Origin: Psychrobacter sp. Choline-02u-9
GTDB lineage: Bacteria > Pseudomonadota > Gammaproteobacteria > Pseudomonadales > Moraxellaceae
Length of the DNA stretch: 64,000 nt
Direction of reading: 5' to 3'
NCBI RefSeq assembly: GCF_002836505.1
Contig: NZ_PJBF01000059.1
Span: 62,001-126,000, forward strand
The number at the start of each line of letters is the position of its first letter. Positions within the stretch are counted from its first letter, which is position 1. A program made the position numbers and the translations under genes. The notes beneath the pieces are model-generated. The model saw only the letters and a program-made list of their open reading frames with translations. It did not search any database and was not told the origin of the DNA. Shown in pieces: positions 57,438-64,000 of the stretch.

Positions 57438-58181
57438 ATGAGTGATATACAATCAAGCCTGACAGGTAATGGCATAGTGACAGATTGCTCAAATAATCTG
57501 GATGGTTTGGCAGGTGTGGTTATCTTGGCAGGCGGAGCCTCTAGACGTATGGGAACGGCTAAGGCAATGCTGACGCTACCGTCAGGTGAGCAGCTGTTAG
57601 ACTATCATGTCCGTCATGCGAGCAAGTTACAGGTTCCTATATTGATTGCAGATAATGGTCGCGACTTTCAAGCTGGTTTAGATGTCCATTCAGAAAAACC
57701 TAATGCGCCTGTTATTCACATTGCTGATTATGGTACTGATGTTGACTCTAATGAGCATGATGGGCAGATCAAAACGGGCGGTGCTTTGGTCGCTATCGAA
57801 TCAGCCTTACAAACATTGAACGGTTTGAATGATTCAGGCGTATCAAAAAACGTACAAGCATCGTGGTTACTGGTTATCAGCTGTGATAGCTTAATACCAG
57901 CAACTGACTTGTGGCAGAAATTACAGTGTGAAATGAGCCATGCTGCCGATAAGAAAGTGATTTGCTTAAAAGATGATAGTCACTTATATCCATTATTAGG
58001 GCTGTATCAGTTGAGTATCGAGCCTGATTTGAAGGCCTATATAGATAGCAGACAGCGTAGAGTGATGCAGTTTATTCAGCCATTGGTGCAAGCTGTATCA
58101 TTTAGCAAAGAGTGGCAGAATCTAACCAACTTCAATACGCCTGAAGATTTTAAGCAGGCATGTGCTGCTCTACCAAAATAA
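57438..58181 (+). CDS. mobA: Molybdenum cofactor guanylyltransferase MobA
   Basis: Transfers GMP to Mo-molybdopterin to make the bis-MGD precursor used by DMSO-reductase-type enzymes such as nitrate reductase. The nucleotidyltransferase motif VVILAGGASRRMGTAKAML begins near residue 26, and the later VISCDSLIPATDLW carries the metal-binding Asp. The C-terminal RRVMQFIQ and FNTPEDF fit the family. 247 aa is slightly longer than E. coli MobA owing to an inserted loop around 100-115. It is 18 bases from moaB. Confidence 0.9.
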   Translation: MSDIQSSLTGNGIVTDCSNNLDGLAGVVILAGGASRRMGTAKAMLTLPSGEQLLDYHVRHASKLQVPILIADNGRDFQAGLDVHSEKPNAPVIHIADYGTDVDSNEHDGQIKTGGALVAIESALQTLNGLNDSGVSKNVQASWLLVISCDSLIPATDLWQKLQCEMSHAADKKVICLKDDSHLYPLLGLYQLSIEPDLKAYIDSRQRRVMQFIQPLVQAVSFSKEWQNLTNFNTPEDFKQACAALPK

Positions 58182-58211
58182 TAAAAATATCACATAAAAA
58201 AGGTTATATAA

Positions 58212-58718
58212 ATGAATGACAGCGTTCAGATAAATCAGCAATCTATTTTATCTCACTTAGATAGTGATGGTGATATTACCATGGTCGATGTCAGTGGTAA
58301 GACAGCAACAACGCGAGAAGCCAATGCCACTGGACAAGTACGCTTTCCCAGTGAGATTTATGCGCAGATTAAAGCGGCTGATGGTATGACCAAAAAAGGC
58401 AGCATCACGCAAACAGCTCATATCGCTGGTATCATGGCGGCCAAACGCACTCATGATCTTATACCGCTTTGTCATCCACTACCGCTAGACAAGATAGGCT
58501 TAAGCTTTGAGTATAACGACGCGCTCAGCAGCATCACGGTCAGTGCGGTAGTCAAGGTCACGCATAAGACAGGGGTTGAGATGGAAGCGCTAACCGCAGT
58601 TAGTGTTGCTTGTTTGACTATCTATGATATGACCAAAGCGCTATCGCATGACATCGTTATAGATGATATTCATTTGGTTAAAAAGACAGGTGGCAAGTCA
58701 GATTACAGTCATGCTTAA
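58212..58718 (+). CDS. moaC: Cyclic pyranopterin monophosphate synthase MoaC
   Basis: Completes the conversion of the MoaA product to cyclic pyranopterin monophosphate. MVDVSGKTATTREA, AHIAGIMAAKRTHDLIPLCHPLPL and TGVEMEALTAVSVACLTIYDMTKA are the standard MoaC motifs, with the catalytic lysine in VKKTGGKS. Length 168 aa is normal. It is 30 bases after mobA. Confidence 0.97.
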   Translation: MNDSVQINQQSILSHLDSDGDITMVDVSGKTATTREANATGQVRFPSEIYAQIKAADGMTKKGSITQTAHIAGIMAAKRTHDLIPLCHPLPLDKIGLSFEYNDALSSITVSAVVKVTHKTGVEMEALTAVSVACLTIYDMTKALSHDIVIDDIHLVKKTGGKSDYSHA

Positions 58719-58811
58719 AGTGACAACATTGCAGAGTGCGTAATCAATTAATCAATCAATAAAGATATGCTAAATGCCAAGCAAGGAAGCTTGCATCAGA
58801 GGGAGAGATTT

Positions 58812-59093
58812 ATGAGTGCTATCGATATGACAACTAATATCGAATCAACGATGAATATTAATGTCATGTATTTCGCCAGTTTGGCTGACGAGGCCAACTG
58901 TCAGCAAGAGACAGTAAGCGTACAGCAAGATACGTCATTGACTGAACTATACGAACAGCTTAGTCAAAAACATCGCTTTAGCCGTCCGCAGTCAGAGCTA
59001 CGAGTCGCAGTGAATGACTACTTCGCTAAATGGACTGACCAGATAAATGATGGTGATAGCGTGGTTTTCATCACGCCAGTCGCTGGTGGTTAG
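58812..59093 (+). CDS. moaD: Molybdopterin synthase small subunit MoaD
   Basis: Ubiquitin-like sulphur carrier that donates sulphur through its C-terminal Gly-Gly thiocarboxylate. The chain ends PVAGG as required. VMYFASLADEAN begins the beta-grasp fold. The frame opens at 58767, but ATG 58812 has GGGAGAG a few bases upstream and gives a normal 93 aa. The activating enzyme MoeB is not in the window. Confidence 0.93.
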   Translation: MSAIDMTTNIESTMNINVMYFASLADEANCQQETVSVQQDTSLTELYEQLSQKHRFSRPQSELRVAVNDYFAKWTDQINDGDSVVFITPVAGG

Positions 59094-59170
59094 ACAAGCG
59101 TTTATTAGTGTCCATTTTGTCAGTAGCTATTCAGTGGTTACAAAGAGAAAATAATAAATAGAGAAGAAAA

Positions 59171-59662
59171 ATGACCGACAACGTCCACGATCATTCAATG
59201 AGTATCAAACGTAGTGCTGACGAGGCTTACCTTATCGCTGAGCGTGATGGTTTTGCGCTACTAGATATTGCTATAGACGAATATAGACTAAAAAGTACGT
59301 TAGATAATGACAGCTGCGGCGCGTTTGTTTGTTTTGAAGGGCGAGTGCGCAACCATAATAATGCCGCGAGCGTTGATCGTCTTACCTATTATGGTTATGA
59401 GGATTTGGCCATCAATCAAGGCCGCGCCATTATAGAAGAAGCCAAAAAGCGTTTTGAAATTACGCATGCTATTGCGATACATCGTATCGGTGCGTTAGAA
59501 ATTGGCGACGTGGCTGTGTGGGTTGGGGTAGTGTCAGCGCACCGTTATCCATCATTTGATGCTTGTCGCTGGATATTAGATACCATCAAAGCAGACATTC
59601 CTGTGTGGAAGCAAGAATACTACGAAGACGACTCGTCTAAATGGCTCAGCAATAATGGTTAA
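59171..59662 (+). CDS. moaE: Molybdopterin synthase catalytic subunit MoaE
   Basis: Large subunit of molybdopterin synthase; partners MoaD, encoded just before. GAFVCFEGRVRNHN, AIHRIGALEIGDVAVWVGVVSAHR and the catalytic-lysine segment IPVWKQEYYED are visible. Length 163 aa is normal. The start of modA lies inside its last codons (8-base overlap), which ties cofactor synthesis and molybdate import together. Confidence 0.96.
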   Translation: MTDNVHDHSMSIKRSADEAYLIAERDGFALLDIAIDEYRLKSTLDNDSCGAFVCFEGRVRNHNNAASVDRLTYYGYEDLAINQGRAIIEEAKKRFEITHAIAIHRIGALEIGDVAVWVGVVSAHRYPSFDACRWILDTIKADIPVWKQEYYEDDSSKWLSNNG

Positions 59663-60530
59663 GTCATTAGTTGCTGTCTGTGTATCTGCTTGTCTGTTAT
59701 TGTCACTAAGTGCTTGTACGCAAGACAAAGACGCCAATACGATGCTTGCTGGTGATACCACTGAACCAGCCCGGACTTTGCGTATTGCCGCGGCTGCTAA
59801 CTTATCTGATGTACTACCTCATATTATTGATAGCTATCAGGCTGATAACAGCTCATCTGCCCAAAATGTTTCAAGTATCTCAGATATTGAAGTTACTTAT
59901 GCCTCTTCTGGTAAGTTATATGCGCAAATCAAAGCAGGGGCACCATATGATATATTCTTGTCTGCCAATCAAGCGTTCCCTGCTAAATTGGCTGATGAAA
60001 ATTTAGTTAGTGTTATTAACGAAGATAATAAGCTAACCAAGCCTTTTACGTATACCAGAGGTCAATTAGCACTCTATAGTGTCACCAAACCTTTAAACGA
60101 TTTTACGCCAACATCGCTGGGTGATGTGTTTACCAGTGCTGACTTTACTCAGGACAGTAAAGTGGCTATCGCTAACCCTAACCTTGCTCCTTATGGTGCC
60201 TCTGCGAAAGCCTATCTGCAATCACAAAATACGTACGATAAGTTAAATGCTCAAAAAAGCTTAATACAGTCAGAGAATATCGGTCAAGCATTTCAATATG
60301 CGCATACAGGTAGTGTGGACTATGGTTTTGTAGCACAGTCTCAGCTTGTTGCGATTAAAGCCAAGCCTGAGCAATTTATTACTTTGCTGCCAGCGTCTTA
60401 TCCAGCTATCTTACAAGATGGGATAATTATTAATAATAATACTGTCTCAGCAGCAGACTTCACCGACTACCTGCGCTCAAAAGCAGGGCAGCAGCACTTC
60501 TTACAAGCAGGCTATCTGGCCGTCCAGTAA
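59655..60530 (+). CDS. modA: Molybdate ABC transporter substrate-binding lipoprotein ModA
   Basis: Binds molybdate in the periplasm. The signal ends in lipobox LSAC (lipidated Cys at about 21). The family pattern RIAAAANLSDVLPHIIDSY, VTYASSGKLYAQIKAGAPYDIFLSANQAFP and VAIANPNLAPYGASAKAYL is clear. A 25-residue disordered linker follows the cysteine. At 291 aa it is slightly long. Translation is coupled to moaE. The family also binds tungstate. Confidence 0.94.
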   Translation: MVKSLVAVCVSACLLLSLSACTQDKDANTMLAGDTTEPARTLRIAAAANLSDVLPHIIDSYQADNSSSAQNVSSISDIEVTYASSGKLYAQIKAGAPYDIFLSANQAFPAKLADENLVSVINEDNKLTKPFTYTRGQLALYSVTKPLNDFTPTSLGDVFTSADFTQDSKVAIANPNLAPYGASAKAYLQSQNTYDKLNAQKSLIQSENIGQAFQYAHTGSVDYGFVAQSQLVAIKAKPEQFITLLPASYPAILQDGIIINNNTVSAADFTDYLRSKAGQQHFLQAGYLAVQ

Positions 60531-60576
60531 TACGTTAGACTAACCCATCTCATCATAGAACGAGCAGTGACATTAT

Positions 60577-61278
60577 ATGATCGACCAGTCTCTTATGTCA
60601 GATATGCTCAGTCCATTTTGGGTGAGCATCAAGCTCGCTTGCGTGACTACCTTATGTCTATTACTATTTGCAACGCCTATCGCTTATTGGTTGGCTAAGC
60701 CGAGCCGTATAAAAGCAATAGGACGTCTTAAGGTACTGCTCATGGGCATCATTGCGATGCCTCTGGTGCTACCACCTACCGTGATTGGTTTTTATCTACT
60801 GTTACTGCTCAGTCCTAGTGTGGGTATCGGTAAATGGTTGAGCGAACATAATATTAGCCCGCTGATTTTTACCTTTGAAGGTCTGGTCATTGGTTCTATC
60901 ATTTACTCATTGCCTTTTTATATACAGCCTGTCTATGCACAGTTTTTGCGTATTCCGCAAAGTATCACGGAAGTCGCTCATCTCTTAGAGCCCAGTCGTA
61001 TGCGACGGTTTATGAAAGTGGCCTTACCGCAAGCGCGGGTGGGTATTATTTTGGGTAGTTTGGTGAGCTTTGCCCATACGATTGGGGAGTTTGGTGTTGT
61101 ACTGATGATAGGGGGCAGCATCTCAGGCGAAACTAAGGTGGTATCGATTGCTATATATGAGCAGGTAGAAGCGCTCAACTATGAGGCGGCGCATATGATG
61201 TCTGGTATTCTGATTGTCATGGGTGTAGTGATGGTAGCGTTAATCGCTAGTGTAAGCCGAATAAGTCAACGTCCATAG
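60577..61278 (+). CDS. modB: Molybdate ABC transporter permease ModB
   Basis: Inner-membrane permease of 233 aa with five or six helices. The EAA-type coupling loop EVAHLLEPSRMRRFMKVALPQARVG is near residue 130-155, and LPPTVIGFYLLLLLSP and SFAHTIGEFGVVLMIGGSISGETKVVSIAIYEQVE are the usual ModB signatures. ModA precedes it. The ATPase ModC should follow but does not: tRNA genes on the opposite strand come next. Confidence 0.94.
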   Translation: MIDQSLMSDMLSPFWVSIKLACVTTLCLLLFATPIAYWLAKPSRIKAIGRLKVLLMGIIAMPLVLPPTVIGFYLLLLLSPSVGIGKWLSEHNISPLIFTFEGLVIGSIIYSLPFYIQPVYAQFLRIPQSITEVAHLLEPSRMRRFMKVALPQARVGIILGSLVSFAHTIGEFGVVLMIGGSISGETKVVSIAIYEQVEALNYEAAHMMSGILIVMGVVMVALIASVSRISQRP

Positions 61279-61362
61279 CACTGAAATATTTGTACGCGAG
61301 TTAAGGAGTGTTAGGTGGCACAGTAGCTATATAAACAATGTCTAAACAAAATCTACAGACAC

Positions 61363-61395
61363 AAAAAAACCTCAAACAATCTAATGCTTGAGGTT
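61363..61395 (-). terminator. Terminator of the tRNA unit
   Basis: AACCTCAA (61368-61375) pairs with TTGAGGTT (61388-61395), and on the minus strand the stem is followed by a run of seven T. It ends the tRNA-Val/tRNA-Asp transcript. Confidence 0.85.
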
Positions 61396-61427
61396 GAAAC
61401 TTTTGTATTAAAACTAAGTTTTAAATA

Positions 61428-61504
61428 TGGCGCAGCGGACGGGACTCGAACCCGCGACCCCCGGCGTGACAGGCCGGTATTCTAACCAACTGAACTACCG
61501 CTGC
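61428..61504 (-). tRNA. tRNA-Asp (GTC)
   Basis: 77 bases including an encoded CCA. The acceptor stem GCAGCGG pairs with CCGCTGC, the anticodon loop is CTGTCAC with anticodon GTC, and the T arm contains GGTTCGAGTCC. The cloverleaf is complete by eye. Confidence 0.95.
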
Positions 61505-61541
61505 TTAGGTCTCTTAGCTTGTTTAGCCACTTGCTAAGAAG

Positions 61542-61617
61542 TGGTGGGTGATGACGGATTCGAACCGCCGACATTCTGCGTGTAAGGCAGACGCTCTACC
61601 AACTGAGCTAATCACCC
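61542..61617 (-). tRNA. tRNA-Val (TAC)
   Basis: 76 bases including CCA. The acceptor stem GGGTGAT pairs with ATCACCC, the anticodon loop is CTTACAC with anticodon TAC, and the D and T arms are standard. It is upstream of tRNA-Asp in the same transcript with 37 bases between them. Confidence 0.95.
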
Positions 61618-61697
61618 TTCGAACAATTGCTAGGCAATTTATTCAACATCAACTGAGCTCTTAAGTTTGTCACTAAGCTCCGTTGCTGTGGGAGTGT

Positions 61698-61725
61698 ATT
61701 ATATAGATTTACAGTTGGGTGTCAA
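61698..61725 (-). promoter_or_regulatory. Consensus sigma-70 promoter of the tRNA unit
   Basis: On the minus strand TTGACA (61720-61725) and TATAAT (61698-61703) are perfect consensus boxes with a 16-base spacer. The bases after the -10 box (ACACTCCCAC) are GC-rich, like the discriminators of stringently controlled stable-RNA promoters. It is about 80 bases upstream of tRNA-Val. Confidence 0.9.
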
Positions 61726-61900
61726 ATGTTATTTTAATATTTTTAGAAAATAATTATAAATCGGACTTGTAATCTATCAAAAATAGCACTCAAAGCCATG
61801 TATTATATAGCATTTCTAAAAATACACTTATTATCATTATTTGTTGTTTGGCGGTGAAAAGCTACTATACTATGGATGCTTTATTCGTTGAACACGGTTG

Positions 61901-63538
61901 ATGGAGGCCAATATAAACACTTTTACTATTAAAGATACTTTTACTAGCTGGACCTGGGGAGACTTAGCGGGTCTAGGTCTGGTGCTGCATATTGTACTTA
62001 TGATAGTAATGACGCTGCGAGTGGTTTCTGTGCAGCGCAATATTGGCGTGTCTATCGCTTGGGTGGCTGTGCTTTACACGTTGCCAATATTTGGTTTTGT
62101 GGCGTACATCCTGCTCGGTGAGCCGATGATTGGACGACGCTATCGTGAACGCGTAGATCAAGCTAGCATCTTGATGAACGATATGGCAAGGCGTGAGCAT
62201 CTGATTTTTGATAAAGGGCAGGACTTATTACCAGCCAACTACCGCGGTGTTAGCCAAATAGGAACGCGCTGGACCGGGTTTGGTGTATTTCCCAATCACC
62301 AAATGCAGCTGTTGACGGATCCTGCTTCTATTTTTCAGCGTTTGATTGAAGATATTCATGCAGCCCAGCGTATTGTCCTTATGGAGTTTTATATTGTCTA
62401 TCCAAAAGGACAGGTGCTAGAAGTCATAGAAGCGCTGTCTGTAGCGGCTCAGCGCGGCGTAGAGTGTCATATATTGGCTGATAGTGTGGGCAGCTTTAGC
62501 TTTATTAATAGCAGCGTGCATCGTAAATTAGAAAAAGCAGGGGTTTATGTCCATCAGTCATTGCCAGTAGGGTTGTTTAAGACATTATTTAAACGTTCTG
62601 ATTTGCGCAATCATCGTAAAATGGTCGTTATCGATGAACATATTGGCTATATCGGCAGCTTCAATCTGGTTGATCCAAGGTTTTTTAAGCAAAATAAAAA
62701 CGTTGGTCAATGGATTGATGTGGCGCTACGAACGACTAGCCAGCAATCGATTAGTATCAATACAGCGATGGCTAAGGTGATAGTTACCGACATCGGTGCT
62801 GAAAGTAATGACAATCTTGCTGAGCTGCATCAGCGGGTTAATAACTACACCCGTAAATTATATGTGATGCATCCGACCATCAATGATCTAAATAGCCGTG
62901 TGAAAGTATTAACGGATACGATTGATGATCATGAGCAGCCAGATATAGGTGCCACTTCGATTGTCGTACCAAAGATGCCTGTCGTGGACAAAGTCTTGGC
63001 GCAACTAATACCTTCAGCACCGCAGCTAACGGCTCATGTGATTTACAATACGTTGGTTACCGTGATTCATCGTGCTAATAAGCGCATTCGTATTACCACG
63101 CCTTATTTTGTCCCTGATGAATCCCTATCGGGTGCGCTGACGATAGCGGCTAAGCGCGGCGTTGATGTGACGATTATTGTTCCTGAAAAGGTGGATTCGT
63201 TTCTGGTACAACATGCTTCTCAAGCTTATTATCAAGAGTTGTTGGATGCTGGGGTAGTGATTGCCTTGTTTAGAGGTGGTTTGCTACACGCAAAAACAGT
63301 GGTTATCGATGATGACTACTGTTTATTTGGCACCGTTAATATTGATATGCGCAGTTTTTATCTAAATATGGAAGTCAGTTTGGCGATTTATACGCCAGAA
63401 ATGGTTGCCCAAGTAGCGGACTGTCAGGAAGTCTATTTAGAAAACTGCCGAATCTTGGATAGTGATGAATGGCAACAGCGTCATGGATCAAAACGCTTGT
63501 TTGATAATGTCGTGCGCTTGTTCAGTCCTTTATTGTAG
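61901..63538 (+). CDS. cls: Cardiolipin synthase
   Basis: Phospholipase-D-superfamily enzyme that joins two phosphatidylglycerols into cardiolipin at the inner membrane. Two N-terminal helices (LGLVLHIVLMIVMTLRVV, IAWVAVLYTLPIFGFVAYILLG) precede two HKD motifs: NHRKMVVIDEHIGYIGSFN near residue 238 and LHAKTVVIDDDYCLFGTVNIDMRSF near 465. At 545 aa it is slightly longer than E. coli ClsA, with an inserted region between the HKD domains (about 300-370). The frame opens at TTG 61898; ATG 61901 is preferred. Which Cls paralogue it is cannot be told. Confidence 0.93.
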   Translation: MEANINTFTIKDTFTSWTWGDLAGLGLVLHIVLMIVMTLRVVSVQRNIGVSIAWVAVLYTLPIFGFVAYILLGEPMIGRRYRERVDQASILMNDMARREHLIFDKGQDLLPANYRGVSQIGTRWTGFGVFPNHQMQLLTDPASIFQRLIEDIHAAQRIVLMEFYIVYPKGQVLEVIEALSVAAQRGVECHILADSVGSFSFINSSVHRKLEKAGVYVHQSLPVGLFKTLFKRSDLRNHRKMVVIDEHIGYIGSFNLVDPRFFKQNKNVGQWIDVALRTTSQQSISINTAMAKVIVTDIGAESNDNLAELHQRVNNYTRKLYVMHPTINDLNSRVKVLTDTIDDHEQPDIGATSIVVPKMPVVDKVLAQLIPSAPQLTAHVIYNTLVTVIHRANKRIRITTPYFVPDESLSGALTIAAKRGVDVTIIVPEKVDSFLVQHASQAYYQELLDAGVVIALFRGGLLHAKTVVIDDDYCLFGTVNIDMRSFYLNMEVSLAIYTPEMVAQVADCQEVYLENCRILDSDEWQQRHGSKRLFDNVVRLFSPLL

Positions 63539-63654
63539 CACTCGGATTTTTAGGGTAAGGTAATCTACTAGTATTGTTCTATCATCTTAGTCGTAGCACT
63601 TTTATATCCTATACTTTTTTTGTTTATCTATCTGTAAAGAGGTCACTCCCGTCT

Positions 63655-64000
63655 ATGTCTGCATCACCTTTAACGCCACTGGACTATATTGCAGAAGGCT
63701 ACTGGCAAGACTTCTTGGCTGGGCGTTCTATTGCAGGCGGTATCGCCTACGAAACTGAGCTGCGCGCTTGTACGCTAGACGAGTCGCTTGAGAGTTTACA
63801 GCGTATCGACATGCTATTGTCCCAAGTGCGCCGAGATATGATCAAGAGCGGTATATGGGATGAGACGACGCTGCTGGTCGATGAACGCTATCGTAATTTC
63901 ATGGTATTTTTGGCGTTTTATGCAGGTCGTGTATTGGCGCAGCAGTGGCAGAGCAAGCCACATTGGTATGGTCAGTTTGAGCTGCGTAAACGTTACCCTG
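63655..64000 (+). CDS. Unrecognised protein, 3' end beyond window
   Basis: An open frame of 115 codons running off the window edge with no stop. It starts at ATG 63655 (MSASPLTPLDYIAEG) with AAGAGG about 12 bases upstream. The visible part has ELRACTLDESLESLQRIDMLL and NFMVFLAFYAGRVLAQQW, probably helical, with no signal peptide. I do not recognise the family. Confidence 0.7.
   Translation, partial: MSASPLTPLDYIAEGYWQDFLAGRSIAGGIAYETELRACTLDESLESLQRIDMLLSQVRRDMIKSGIWDETTLLVDERYRNFMVFLAFYAGRVLAQQWQSKPHWYGQFELRKRYP

Overview
The window looks like a chromosomal segment of a gammaproteobacterium of the family Moraxellaceae, most likely Psychrobacter. The case rests on gene content and order (hisZ-purA; rlmN-pilW-rodZ-ispG-hisS-yfgM-bamB-der; surE-nlpD with no visible rpoS) and on the moderately AT-rich base composition. 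No database search was possible, so the genus is an inference. No transposase, integrase, phage gene or CRISPR array is visible. Layout: positions 1-3.6 kb carry NAD synthesis (nadA, nadC) and a NadQ-like regulator. A 27-bp palindrome lies between nadA and the regulator, and a partly matching copy overlaps the nadC promoter, so this appears to be a small self-contained regulon. Positions 3.8-8.7 kb hold a MarC-family membrane protein, a LysE/ArgO-type exporter, three tandem divergent paralogues of an unrecognised family, and rluB. Positions 9.2-26.9 kb form a Wzx/Wzy-dependent surface polysaccharide locus, all on the plus strand. It has export genes (wza, wzc), sugar-precursor and initiation genes (PglF-like dehydratase, PglE-like aminotransferase, PglC-like phosphosugar transferase), a flippase, an EpsG-type polymerase, five glycosyltransferases, a pyruvyltransferase, and an unusual QueC-like PP-loop protein. 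Positions 27-45.7 kb are mainly housekeeping: folD, a PsiE-family protein, a CorA-family transporter, a DUF2237 protein, hisZ, purA, an LprI-like protein, ndk, rlmN, pilW, rodZ, ispG, hisS, yfgM, bamB and der. Positions 45.9-53.8 kb carry a histidine kinase with a degenerate receiver-like tail and several envelope genes (PBP5/6-type carboxypeptidase, a secreted orphan, surE, nlpD, MltB-family transglycosylase). Positions 54.2-61.3 kb are a co-directional molybdenum cluster: moeA, moaA, moaB, mobA, moaC, moaD, moaE, modA, modB. The ATPase gene modC is absent. The window ends with a tRNA-Val/tRNA-Asp unit on the minus strand behind a near-perfect sigma-70 promoter, a cardiolipin synthase and a partial unknown gene. 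The items most worth following up are the QueC-like protein in the polysaccharide locus, the three-paralogue family (one member has an EF-hand-like loop), the NAD operator pair, and the pseudo-receiver kinase.
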